Shown: positions 44,963 to 53,274 of the stretch, one piece after another
How the letters are laid out: each line of letters begins with the position of its first letter
Numbering within the stretch: position 1 is the first letter of the stretch
Assembly: GCA_041554435.1 (NCBI GenBank)
Contig: JBFFLX010000006.1
Coordinates: 1-54,412, forward strand
Length of the DNA: 54,412 nucleotides
Source of the DNA: BM524 sp041554435
GTDB lineage: Bacteria > Bacteroidota > Bacteroidia > Bacteroidales > F082
Direction: 5' to 3'
Translations under genes and position numbers: made by a program
Notes under the pieces: generated by a model
Told to the model about the DNA's origin: nothing
The model's input: only the letters and a program-made list of their open reading frames with translations
Databases searched by the model: none

Positions 44963-45856
44963 CTATAACCTTTCTGCTATTCTTAATTTTGCACTTCTGG
45001 CCCTGTTATTTTTTTCTATTTCTTCCTCATCAGGAATGATTGGTTTGCTTCCAAATGTTTTGAAATCAAGTTGTGGCTGACCAAAAAAATCTTTTTCCAC
45101 TTTTCCTTCAAAATTTCCACTGCGAATGAAATTCTTCACCAAACGGTCTTCGAGCGAATGGTATGAAATCACTACAAGTCTTCCACCCGGTTTTAACACA
45201 TCGGTAGTTTGTTTGAGAAAGGATTTTAATACTCCCAACTCATCATTTACTTCAATGCGAAGTGCCTGATAAACCATTGCCTGAAACTTATTAATTCTGG
45301 TTTTAGGAAATATTTCAGAAATTATTTCATTGAGTTGAACACTTGTTTCTATTGGAGATACTTCTCTGCGTTCACATATTGTAACGGCCAGCTTATAACT
45401 ACTTTTTATTTCTCCATATTCTTTAAATATCCTAATCAGTTCTTCCTGATCGTAAGTATTTATAATTTTTGCAGCATCCAAGTCCTGTTTTCTGTCCATT
45501 CTCATGTCGAGTCTGGCTTCAAAACGGGTGGAGAATCCCCTGTCGGCCTCATCAAACTGGTGTGATGAAACTCCCAGATCGGCCAATATACCATCTACCT
45601 TTTGAAAACCATGAAACCTGATAAAGTTCTTAAGGAATTTAAAATTCTGGTTTACCATGATAAATCTTTCATCATCAATGGTATTATTCAAAGAATCGGC
45701 ATCCTGATCGAAGGCTATTAACTTTCCATTTTCCAGTTTGCTTAATATGGCACGGCTATGACCACCGCCACCGAAAGTAACATCAACATAAACCCCATTA
45801 GGATCTATTGACAAACCTTCAATACACTTTTCTAATAAAACCGGATTGTGATACAT
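44963..45856 (-). CDS. rsmH: 16S rRNA (cytosine1402-N4)-methyltransferase RsmH
   Basis: The 297-residue enzyme (formerly MraW) methylates C1402 in the ribosomal P site using SAM. The SAM-binding motif VDVTFGGGGHSRAIL (about 24-38), ILADLGVSSHQFD, and the C-terminal VISYHSLEDRLVKNF and NNRARSAKLRIAERL motifs are diagnostic. It is 5 bp downstream of mraZ. Confidence 0.96.
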   Translation of the reverse strand: MYHNPVLLEKCIEGLSIDPNGVYVDVTFGGGGHSRAILSKLENGKLIAFDQDADSLNNTIDDERFIMVNQNFKFLKNFIRFHGFQKVDGILADLGVSSHQFDEADRGFSTRFEARLDMRMDRKQDLDAAKIINTYDQEELIRIFKEYGEIKSSYKLAVTICERREVSPIETSVQLNEIISEIFPKTRINKFQAMVYQALRIEVNDELGVLKSFLKQTTDVLKPGGRLVVISYHSLEDRLVKNFIRSGNFEGKVEKDFFGQPQLDFKTFGSKPIIPDEEEIEKNNRARSAKLRIAERL

Positions 45857-45861
45857 ATGCC

Positions 45862-46320
45862 TTAATCAATTTCCAACTCTCCCATAACATCTTCTGCCAG
45901 GCCGGCAAAGTCATCGGGATCGTAATCAACCGCAAGTTCGTATTGGGATTTACCCCAAATTTCAATGCGGTTTACAACCGAAGTAAGCACGATTTCTTTG
46001 GTAATATCGCCATAACGCAGAAGGTCCTTGGGAATTAATAACCTTCCTGTACCATCTAGTTCCACAAGCTTAACACCTGCCATGAACTTGGTAACAAAAT
46101 CCGCGTTTTTCTTCCGGAACATATTCAACTTGCTCACCATGGCAGTTTCTGTTTGCCACTGCTCAATAGGAAACAATTCAAGGCACTTTTTAAAAATGCT
46201 TCTCTTGATTACAAAACCGCGCTTCAACTCTTCTCCCATCTGGTTCTTAAACTGAACAGGAAACATGAATCTGCCTTTTGCATCCAACTTACATTCGTAT
46301 GTACCTAAAACACTGACCAT
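45862..46320 (-). CDS. mraZ: Transcriptional regulator MraZ
   Basis: The 152-residue protein contains two AbrB/SpoVT-like MraZ repeats: the first with TYECKLDAKGRFMFPVQF (about 7-24), the second with LVELDGTGRLLIPKDL (about 86-101). MraZ is a ring-forming DNA-binding regulator of its own dcw operon in E. coli and Mycoplasma. Here it is the first gene of the cluster, and three to four GTGG boxes with 10-bp phasing lie 31-64 bp upstream, making autoregulation likely. Basis: family is certain, operator is inferred. Confidence 0.95.
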   Translation of the reverse strand: MVSVLGTYECKLDAKGRFMFPVQFKNQMGEELKRGFVIKRSIFKKCLELFPIEQWQTETAMVSKLNMFRKKNADFVTKFMAGVKLVELDGTGRLLIPKDLLRYGDITKEIVLTSVVNRIEIWGKSQYELAVDYDPDDFAGLAEDVMGELEID

Positions 46321-46350
46321 TGAAAAACTTCGAATTATGGCGTAAATTTA

Positions 46351-46384
46351 CCACATTTTTACATTATATACCACCTTTTACCAC
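46351..46384 (-). promoter_or_regulatory. Probable MraZ operator: GTGG boxes with 10-bp period
   Basis: Reading the minus strand toward mraZ, successive decamers begin GTGGTAAAAG (46384), GTGGTATATA (46374), ATGTAAAAAT (46364, degenerate) and GTGGTAAATT (46354, running to 46345). MraZ is known to bind G-rich direct repeats spaced one helical turn apart in front of its own gene. Confidence 0.75.
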
Positions 46385-46410
46385 TTTGTTGATAAAAGGT
46401 TTCATATTAA

Positions 46411-46418
46411 CAAAAATA
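46411..46418 (-). promoter_or_regulatory. -7 box for mraZ/dcw cluster
   Basis: The minus strand reads TATTTTTG, 91 bp before the mraZ ATG. This would place the GTGG boxes in the early transcribed leader. Confidence 0.5.
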
Positions 46419-46729
46419 TTTTTTTGAAGAATCTGGCTAACTTCCTGATTTAATGTTTTTTAGGCTCAATTAAAATATTGATTTCAAACTTATCAACAAA
46501 AAAATAAAATTCAAATTGTTAATAAGTCGATTTAACGAACTCATAATGCTGATATACAATATATTACAAAATAGAAAGAAATACGTCCGTAATTATATGC
46601 GCTTGTTAATCTGACAGTTATAAATTGTTAATATCATCAAAATTGTGTGTTTTAGCATGGGCTTTAATCAGGCAAAAAAGCAATTAATATCTATAAAAAT
46701 TTAGAAAAATCAGAATACTCTTTTTTAGA

Positions 46730-47725
46730 TTATGGTTTATATCCTGAGTCGTGAAGTAACTTTTGAGAATCAGAAACATTAAGCAAATCATTGATATCTG
46801 TTTGAGGGTTATTTTCCATATAATCCCTTATTATTTGCCATCCTACCCATATGCCAATTCTAGCAGGAGAACGCTTTGAAAATCCCGAAGTAAAAGGACC
46901 ATCCATCATTAGTTTTGATTGTGATTTATAGTCGGTTGAAAACAACAAATCATTATCGATTAAAAAAGCCCAAATATTTTCCTCATTTTTCTGGCACCAT
47001 TTCAACTGATCAGTAGTATAACAAATTTTCAAGCTATCGGAACAATAAGGCAAAACTGCATCCAAATAATACATTAATTTGCCTGCTGAAATCATTCTGT
47101 CGAGCAAGGTATTCTGTGGAGTTCTTCTCATCAGATACTGATTATAAAACTGCTTGGCTACATCTACATCAAGGTTTTCCGGGCGCAGGCAAGCTATCTT
47201 GTATTTGGGTAAGCCCAGTCCATAATATGGCAAAAAATCGCCTCCCAGATAAAGGTCAAGACCTATAATCATTATACTATCCTGTATATAAACCGGACTT
47301 TCGTACTGCATACCTGAAACATAAGTATAAACAGATGTGGGAATGTTAATTGTTGGGAAATGATATTTCAAATAACTGAATAATGAACTTAATTGTTTAT
47401 CCAGATATTGGTTGTTTGGAAATACATCTGTAGTTTTATTATAAATTCTAATCAGGGCGGTATCACTAACAAAGTTTTTTATCTGATTAACATTGGAGGT
47501 ATCTTCCAAATCAGCATTCAGGAAAAGCGGAAATTCAGCTTTTATCATTTTCAATCCTTCTGCCATTTTTAATGTATCAATTTCAAAAATAGCTTTTCCG
47601 TATCGCTTTACATCAACCTGTATATCAGGAAGTTTAGCATCATCAACTAAAAACTTATTTGACTTATCCTCACAGGAGTAAAAAATAATCGTCACTAAAA
47701 AAACAAATACAATCTTCCTCAACAT
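46730..47725 (-). CDS. gldB: GldB-like gliding motility lipoprotein
   Basis: The 331-residue lipoprotein (signal FYSC, lipidated C18) matches GldB: DVKRYGKAIFEIDT near the start, VYIQDSIMIIGLDLYLGGDFLPYY in the middle and ARIGIWVGWQIIRDYM near the C-terminus. GldB is required for gliding and stabilises T9SS parts in Flavobacterium. I chose the ATG at 47725 because a -7 box (TACTTTTG) lies 21 bp upstream of it; the longer open frame would place that box inside the gene. gldC, its neighbour in Flavobacterium, is not seen. nadE is two genes away, on the other strand. Confidence 0.85.
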   Translation of the reverse strand: MLRKIVFVFLVTIIFYSCEDKSNKFLVDDAKLPDIQVDVKRYGKAIFEIDTLKMAEGLKMIKAEFPLFLNADLEDTSNVNQIKNFVSDTALIRIYNKTTDVFPNNQYLDKQLSSLFSYLKYHFPTINIPTSVYTYVSGMQYESPVYIQDSIMIIGLDLYLGGDFLPYYGLGLPKYKIACLRPENLDVDVAKQFYNQYLMRRTPQNTLLDRMISAGKLMYYLDAVLPYCSDSLKICYTTDQLKWCQKNEENIWAFLIDNDLLFSTDYKSQSKLMMDGPFTSGFSKRSPARIGIWVGWQIIRDYMENNPQTDINDLLNVSDSQKLLHDSGYKP

Positions 47726-47745
47726 ATTAAATAGTTTTTGCTTTG

Positions 47746-47753
47746 CAAAAGTA
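47746..47753 (-). promoter_or_regulatory. -7 box for gldB
   Basis: The minus strand reads TACTTTTG, followed by CAAA. It supports the short start of gldB. Confidence 0.55.
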
Positions 47754-47788
47754 GCAGAAAATGAAAGCATTCCATTAAGAAATAAACA

Positions 47789-47826
47789 CAAAAAAGCCTT
47801 CAGTATTGTGCTAATACTAAAGGCTT
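47789..47826 (-). terminator. Rho-independent terminator between the barrel-protein gene and gldB
   Basis: Stem AAGCCTT/AAGGCTT is stacked, across one C-A mismatch, on AGTATT/AATACT with a 5-nt loop. On the minus strand it ends in a T-run, 24 bp after the barrel gene stop. Confidence 0.85.
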
Positions 47827-47849
47827 ATTATATTTAAATAATCATTGGT

Positions 47850-48503
47850 TTAGAATATCTTCCAGCCAAGTGTAACTAAAAACATACTTGATTTTGAACC
47901 TACAGTGTGAGTTTCATTATTATACATAATATCGCTGACGATAGGCTCTCCAAATGCCCCAACATATTTTACATCTAGTGCAAACATTAACACATCAACT
48001 CCGGCGCCAACATGATAATTCCACACCATATCCTTAATATCAGACTCTTTAATCGGAGTAACTAAATCTTGTCCAACGCTATTATCTTCATCAGTGGTAT
48101 TGATGGTTTTTCCAACTACTATGTTAGTATTAACGCCTGCAAACACTCTTATATTTACTATTTTAAGGTCAATTATTCTCCAACCCAAAGTAAGAGGAAT
48201 ATTTATAGTGTTCAGTTTGATTTCCTGTTCAACAGGACTTAAATCTACCCCACTTAAACTAATGGAAGGGTATTTAAAAACACTCCCCTGAGTCATCCAG
48301 TTAACCTCAGGTTGTAAATAAATTTTATTGCCCATACGAACAAAAGCACCAAACATAAAATTACTTTTTAAGCTCGATTTAATGTCACTTGTATTCATAC
48401 TTATGTTGGATGCAGAGTAGCCAATTTGAGGGCCAAAATGAAATTGGCCGAACATGGTTGAAGAAAATGCCAATGCCAATACTAATACTGTTAAACGTTT
48501 CAT
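47850..48503 (-). CDS. Small outer-membrane beta-barrel protein (porin/PorT-like)
   Basis: The 217-residue protein has a signal peptide (MKRLTVLVLALAFSSTMFGQ) followed by FHFGPQIGYSASNI and alternating hydrophobic strands ending in the aromatic VTLGWKIF. This fits the outer-membrane beta-barrel 'porin family' abundant in Bacteroidota. The start is ATG 48503: a TACTTTTG box lies 29 bp upstream, and the longer open frame adds a non-signal leader. No specific function can be given. The gene is divergent from the next, also barrel-like, gene. Confidence 0.75.
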   Translation of the reverse strand: MKRLTVLVLALAFSSTMFGQFHFGPQIGYSASNISMNTSDIKSSLKSNFMFGAFVRMGNKIYLQPEVNWMTQGSVFKYPSISLSGVDLSPVEQEIKLNTINIPLTLGWRIIDLKIVNIRVFAGVNTNIVVGKTINTTDEDNSVGQDLVTPIKESDIKDMVWNYHVGAGVDVLMFALDVKYVGAFGEPIVSDIMYNNETHTVGSKSSMFLVTLGWKIF

Positions 48504-48532
48504 AATATTTAAGTTTAAATTTTTTCTGTTAT

Positions 48533-48540
48533 CAAAAGTA
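48533..48540 (-). promoter_or_regulatory. -7 box for the small barrel protein
   Basis: The minus strand reads TACTTTTG, 29 bp before the ATG at 48503. Confidence 0.5.
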
Positions 48541-48602
48541 AAATAATTTTGTAATATTATACTTTTAATTAACATAAAAATCGATTATTAGTTGTGAATA
48601 AT

Positions 48603-48610
48603 TAAATTTG
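48603..48610 (+). promoter_or_regulatory. Possible -7 box for the second barrel protein
   Basis: TAAATTTG is a perfect TAnnTTTG box, 82 bp before the ATG at 48693. Confidence 0.4.
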
Positions 48611-48692
48611 TAAAATAATAAACGCAGAGGAAATTATAATTTCATTAATAAATTACGAAAATAAAACAGAAGATTTTAGTAAAAAAGATATC

Positions 48693-49385
48693 ATGAAAAA
48701 ACTGCTTACAATTATTTTAATTATGCTGACATTTAGTTCTTTTGCTCAGCACAAGGCATTCCAAATGGGATTTAAAGGGGCTCTTAATTTGGGTTGGTTT
48801 GCAACTGATGCAACAGGATATAAAGGTGAAGGCGTAAATTTTGGAGGTTCATGGGGCTTTACTGCCGATATATTTATAATGGAAAACTATTCATTTACAA
48901 CTGGTTTTGATTTAATTTATCTAAACAGTAAGATTTCATATCCCGACCAGAAACCTCATGATATTTCATCAGTTATGACAGAGGGAAAAAGCACCAGAAA
49001 ATACAAACCAAAATATGTGGAAATACCTTTGGTATTAACCATGAGAACCAATAAAATTGGAAAATTGAGTTATTATGGTCAACTAGGTTTTGGGATGGGT
49101 TTTTTAATTTCAGCTAAAGCTGATGAAGAATTTGTAGCTAACGATGGCTCCTTCACAAGTTCAGAAACTGTAAATGCATATAAAGATTTGCAGCCTACAC
49201 GTCAATCTTTAATAATTGGTTTGGGAGCCGAAATTCCTATTCAGGGCTCAACTTATTTAAGAACCGGAATTAAGTTCGACAATGCTTTTGTAAATATTTT
49301 AAAGGGCTACAATAGTACAGATGCCTACTTAAAAAATAATGGTCGAAACAGTTTTATTGAAATCAACTTATCAGTATTTTTCTAA
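48693..49385 (+). CDS. Outer-membrane beta-barrel protein, possibly PorT-like
   Basis: The 230-residue protein has a signal peptide (ending SSFAQ), then glycine/aromatic-rich strands (FQMGFKGALNLGWFA, YYGQLGFGMGF, GLGAEIPIQG) and a C-terminal aromatic strand FIEINLSVFF. The size and pattern fit the PorT/SprT or general porin-like barrel families of Bacteroidota. PorT is a T9SS component, but I cannot separate it from generic barrels by sequence alone. nadE starts only 11 bp downstream, so they may be co-transcribed. Confidence 0.7.
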   Translation: MKKLLTIILIMLTFSSFAQHKAFQMGFKGALNLGWFATDATGYKGEGVNFGGSWGFTADIFIMENYSFTTGFDLIYLNSKISYPDQKPHDISSVMTEGKSTRKYKPKYVEIPLVLTMRTNKIGKLSYYGQLGFGMGFLISAKADEEFVANDGSFTSSETVNAYKDLQPTRQSLIIGLGAEIPIQGSTYLRTGIKFDNAFVNILKGYNSTDAYLKNNGRNSFIEINLSVFF

Positions 49386-49396
49386 AAAGAACAAAT

Positions 49397-51034
49397 TTGA
49401 AAATAGCATTAGCACAGTTAAACTACCACATAGGGAATTTCGCTGACAACAGTGATAAAATAATTTCTGTAATAGAAAAAGCCAAAAAAGAGAGCGCCGA
49501 TTTAGTAGTGTTTTCGGAACTGGCAATTTCAGGTTATCCCCCTCGCGACTTTCTTGAATTTAACGATTTTGTTATTCAGTGTAATGAAACCGTTAACAAT
49601 ATTGCAAAACATTGTACTGATATTGCAGCAATTATAGGTCTGCCAACTTTTAATCCAAATGAAAAGGGCAAACCGCTTTATAATTCAGCAGCATTTTTAA
49701 GTAATGGTAAAATTGCTCACTTAACCCATAAAACCTTACTCCCTAATTACGATATTTTTGATGAAAACAGGTATTTTGAACCTAACAATCTATTCAATTG
49801 TATAAATTATCAAGGCAAAAAAATTGCCCTTAGTATTTGTGAAGATTTGTGGAATGTACAGGACAATCCTCTCTACAACATTAATCCTATGGATGAATTA
49901 ATGGGCCAAAGTCCTGATTTAATGATAAATATTGCGGCTTCACCATATAATTATCATCAAACTAAAATACGTAAGGAAATACTCAAAAGAAACGCAAAAA
50001 AATACAAATTACCTCTTTTTTATGTTAACCATGTTGGAGCACAAACAGAGCTTTTATTCGATGGTGGCTCACTTGTATTGAATTCAAAATCGGAGATATA
50101 TGATGAATTAAAGTATTTTGAAGAAGATTTCAAAATATACGATTTAGAAGATATAGAGTCGAAAACAATAATTGAGAAGGAACAGAAAACCAGCGAGATA
50201 GAATCAATTTACAATGCTCTGGTTATGGGTGTTAGAAATTACTTTCAGAAACTCGGATTTAAAAAAGCTATTCTGGGACTTTCGGGAGGTATCGACTCGG
50301 CAGTGACTGCTGCAATAGCCGCAGAAGCTTTAGGCAGCGAAAATGTATACAATGTATTACTTCCAAGCAGATACTCTTCTTCACACTCGATTGACGACTC
50401 TCTTAAACTGGTGGAAAATTACAGTATGCCTCATGATATAATTGAAATTGAAAAGGCATTTAATACTTTTGAAGACACCTTAAATCCTTATTTTAAAGGC
50501 CTGCCATTTAATATTGCAGAAGAGAATTTACAAGCCCGAACCCGTGGAGTTTTATTAATGGCCCTATCCAATAAATTTGGATATATTTTACTGAATACCA
50601 GCAACAAAAGCGAAGCAGCAGTGGGATACGGTACACTTTATGGTGATATGAACGGAGGCCTTTCGGTGATAGGTGATGTTTATAAAACTCAGGTTTTTGA
50701 ATTAGCAAGATTTATTAACCGGGAAAAGGAAATGATTCCTGAAAATATAATTACTAAACCGCCATCAGCAGAATTGCGCCCCGACCAAAAGGATTCAGAT
50801 TCACTTCCTGATTATGATATTTTAGATGAGGTTCTATATCAATATATTGAACATCGCAAAGGCCCAAAAGAAATTATTGCAATGGGATTTGATGAGGCAT
50901 TGGTTAACAGAATTTTAAAATTAGTAAACACCAACGAATACAAGCGATATCAAACACCACCCATTCTTAGAGTGTCGACCAAAGCCTTTGGTATGGGACG
51001 CAGAATGCCAATAGTTGCAAAATATCTTTCTTAA
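49397..51034 (+). CDS. nadE: Glutamine-dependent NAD+ synthetase
   Basis: The 545-residue enzyme amidates deamido-NAD+ to NAD+. The N-terminal nitrilase-like glutaminase domain has the Glu-Lys-Cys triad at E41 (FSELAISGYPP), K112 (HKTLLPNYDIFDE) and C148 (SICEDLW). The C-terminal synthetase domain has the PP-loop SGGIDSA at 296-302 and NKSEAAVGYGTLYGDMNG. Length is normal for the two-domain type. The start is TTG at 49397, giving the standard MKIALAQLNYHIG opening. Confidence 0.96.
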   Translation: MKIALAQLNYHIGNFADNSDKIISVIEKAKKESADLVVFSELAISGYPPRDFLEFNDFVIQCNETVNNIAKHCTDIAAIIGLPTFNPNEKGKPLYNSAAFLSNGKIAHLTHKTLLPNYDIFDENRYFEPNNLFNCINYQGKKIALSICEDLWNVQDNPLYNINPMDELMGQSPDLMINIAASPYNYHQTKIRKEILKRNAKKYKLPLFYVNHVGAQTELLFDGGSLVLNSKSEIYDELKYFEEDFKIYDLEDIESKTIIEKEQKTSEIESIYNALVMGVRNYFQKLGFKKAILGLSGGIDSAVTAAIAAEALGSENVYNVLLPSRYSSSHSIDDSLKLVENYSMPHDIIEIEKAFNTFEDTLNPYFKGLPFNIAEENLQARTRGVLLMALSNKFGYILLNTSNKSEAAVGYGTLYGDMNGGLSVIGDVYKTQVFELARFINREKEMIPENIITKPPSAELRPDQKDSDSLPDYDILDEVLYQYIEHRKGPKEIIAMGFDEALVNRILKLVNTNEYKRYQTPPILRVSTKAFGMGRRMPIVAKYLS

Positions 51035-51054
51035 AATAAACAAGGCAAATAGTG

Positions 51055-51062
51055 TACATTTG
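51055..51062 (+). promoter_or_regulatory. -7 box for the M3 peptidase gene
   Basis: TACATTTG, followed by CAAC, lies 23 bp before the ATG. Confidence 0.55.
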
Positions 51063-51085
51063 CAACACAAAAATAAAAACACATC

Positions 51086-53182
51086 ATGAAAAAAAGTTTA
51101 ATTATTGCAATGTTTGCAGGACTAATTCTTGCTTCATGCACTCAAAAAAAAGCAGCAGAAATGAATAATCCTCTTTTACAAAAGTTTGATACACCATTCG
51201 AGGTTCCTCCGTTTGAACAAATAAAAGTGAGCGATTTTCTACCAGCTTACGAACTTGCCATGAAGGAAAATGCATTGGAAATAGATGCTATTGTTAATAA
51301 TACAGAAAACCCAAACTTTAAAAACACTATAGAACAACTGGATGCCAGCGGGAAATTGCTGGCCAGAGTTTCCTCAACATTCAACAACCTTAACGCATCA
51401 TTAACAAGCGACAGCATGCAGGAGGTTGCACAAACTGTTGCCCCTTTAATTTCAAAACACTTTGATGACATTGCTCTAAATGCCAAACTTTTTGCTAAAG
51501 TAAAGGCCGTTTATAACTCCAGAGATGATTTAGAGTTAAGCCCTGAACAAAGCAGATTGCTGGAAGTAATTTATAAGGGCTTTGAACGTGGTGGTGCTAA
51601 TTTGAGTCTCGAAAAGCAGGAAAAACTTCGCAAGTTAAATGGAGAGATTGCGGTATTACAACTTCAATTCGATAATAATATTTTAGCTGAGACCAATAAC
51701 TACAAACTTGTTATCGACAATAAAGATGATTTGGCCGGTTTGCCGGAATCGGTAATTAAGGCAGCGAAAGCAACAGCAGAAGAAAATGGACTTAAAGATA
51801 AATGGGTATTTACAACTCACAAGCCCAGCATGTTGCCTTTCCTTACATACTCAGAAAATCGTGACTTAAGAGAAAAACTTCACACAGCATATATTATGCG
51901 TGGTGATAATAATAACAAATACGATAATAAAAAGATACTTGCCAAAATTGCATCTCTAACAACTGCAAAAGCACATTTATTTGGTTTTAAAAATTATGCC
52001 GAATACGTTCTTGACAAAAACATGGCAAAAAACCCTGAAACGGTTTTTAAATTCACCAATAATATTTGGGATGCAGCATTACCTATTGCAACAAAAGAGG
52101 CTCAGGAACTTCAAAAACTTATTGATGAAGAAGATGGAGGCTTTAAACTTGAGCATTGGGATTGGTGGTATTATTCGGAAAAATTACGTGCTAAAAAGTA
52201 TAATCTTGACGAAGAGATGCTTCGCCCATATTTCGAGTTAAATGAAGTAAGAGACGGTGCCTTTTTGGTATCCAACAAACTATTTGGATTAAAGTTCAAA
52301 GAGAGAAACGACATTCCCAAATATCACCCTGACGTTCAGGTGTTTGAAGTTCTAAATCCGGATGATTCACATTTGGGAATATTATATATGGATTGGTATC
52401 CCAGAGCCAGCAAAAGCGGTGGTGCGTGGATGGATGCTTACAGAAAACAATCAGAAGGCGTAAGCCCTGTTATTACTACTAATTTCAATTTCACCACTCC
52501 TTCAGGCGACAAGCCTGCTTTACTTTCAATTGACGAGGTTGAAACCACTTTCCATGAATTCGGACATGCACTTCACGGATTGCTGTCGAACTGCAAATAC
52601 AATACTTTGTCGGGAACATCTGTTGCCCGCGACTTTGTTGAATTGCCATCACAGTTTATGGAAAATTATTCAACTCATCCTGAAGTTCTAAAAATGTATG
52701 CAAAACATTATAAAACAGGCGAAACTATTCCCGACGAACTTATTCAGAAATTTAAGAAAAGCGGATTGTTTAATAATGGTTTTGTAGTGGTTGAATATAC
52801 CTCTGCAGCCTTGCTTGATATGTATTGGAATACAATTAACGATACGGTAAAGCGTGATCCAATTAAATTTGAAAATGAAGTAATGGCAAAAATTAATATG
52901 TTGCCCGAAATTATTGTAAGATACAGAAGTCCGTATTTCTCTCACGTTTTTGGAGGAGGTTATGCTGCAGGATATTATAGTTACCAATGGGCGGCTGTTT
53001 TAGATGCGGATGCCTTTAGCGTTTTCCAGGAAAAAGGACTATTTGATGCAGAAACTGCCAAATCTCTGAAAGACAATATTTATTCCAGAGGCAATACCGA
53101 ACCAGCAATGGATTTATATAAAAAATTCAGAGGCTCGGAACCAAAAATTGATGCTTTCTTAGTTAGAAATGGATTAAACTAG
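51086..53182 (+). CDS. dcp: M3-family peptidyl-dipeptidase (Dcp-like) lipoprotein
   Basis: The 698-residue zinc metallopeptidase has a lipoprotein signal (LILASC, C18) and so acts in the cell envelope, unlike cytoplasmic oligopeptidase A. The zinc motif HEFGH is at 490-494 and the third ligand lies in the DFVELPSQFMEN segment (about E519). The N-terminal helical region (PLLQKFDTPFEVPPFEQI) and the C-terminal GGGYAAGYYSYQWA segment match peptidyl-dipeptidase Dcp, which removes C-terminal dipeptides. It has its own promoter box. Confidence 0.93.
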   Translation: MKKSLIIAMFAGLILASCTQKKAAEMNNPLLQKFDTPFEVPPFEQIKVSDFLPAYELAMKENALEIDAIVNNTENPNFKNTIEQLDASGKLLARVSSTFNNLNASLTSDSMQEVAQTVAPLISKHFDDIALNAKLFAKVKAVYNSRDDLELSPEQSRLLEVIYKGFERGGANLSLEKQEKLRKLNGEIAVLQLQFDNNILAETNNYKLVIDNKDDLAGLPESVIKAAKATAEENGLKDKWVFTTHKPSMLPFLTYSENRDLREKLHTAYIMRGDNNNKYDNKKILAKIASLTTAKAHLFGFKNYAEYVLDKNMAKNPETVFKFTNNIWDAALPIATKEAQELQKLIDEEDGGFKLEHWDWWYYSEKLRAKKYNLDEEMLRPYFELNEVRDGAFLVSNKLFGLKFKERNDIPKYHPDVQVFEVLNPDDSHLGILYMDWYPRASKSGGAWMDAYRKQSEGVSPVITTNFNFTTPSGDKPALLSIDEVETTFHEFGHALHGLLSNCKYNTLSGTSVARDFVELPSQFMENYSTHPEVLKMYAKHYKTGETIPDELIQKFKKSGLFNNGFVVVEYTSAALLDMYWNTINDTVKRDPIKFENEVMAKINMLPEIIVRYRSPYFSHVFGGGYAAGYYSYQWAAVLDADAFSVFQEKGLFDAETAKSLKDNIYSRGNTEPAMDLYKKFRGSEPKIDAFLVRNGLN

Positions 53183-53261
53183 ACCTAATTTGAAATTGTT
53201 TTATAAGAAGGTTTAGTAAAAAAACAACTAAGATTATTATATAAGTATTTAACATTTTTCA

Positions 53262-53269
53262 TAGATTTG
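53262..53269 (+). promoter_or_regulatory. -7 box for the VanZ/Mth938-like gene
   Basis: TAGATTTG is a perfect TAnnTTTG box, only 5 bp before the ATG at 53275. This suggests a nearly leaderless transcript. Confidence 0.45.
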
Positions 53270-53274
53270 TATGC

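Larger units (their letters stand above)
46321..46729. other. Gene-free region between mraZ and gldB
   Basis: No credible coding frame was found in these 409 bp. The mraZ side holds the phased GTGG boxes and a -7 box. The remainder is AT-rich, with nothing else recognised; no terminator follows gldB. Confidence 0.7.
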
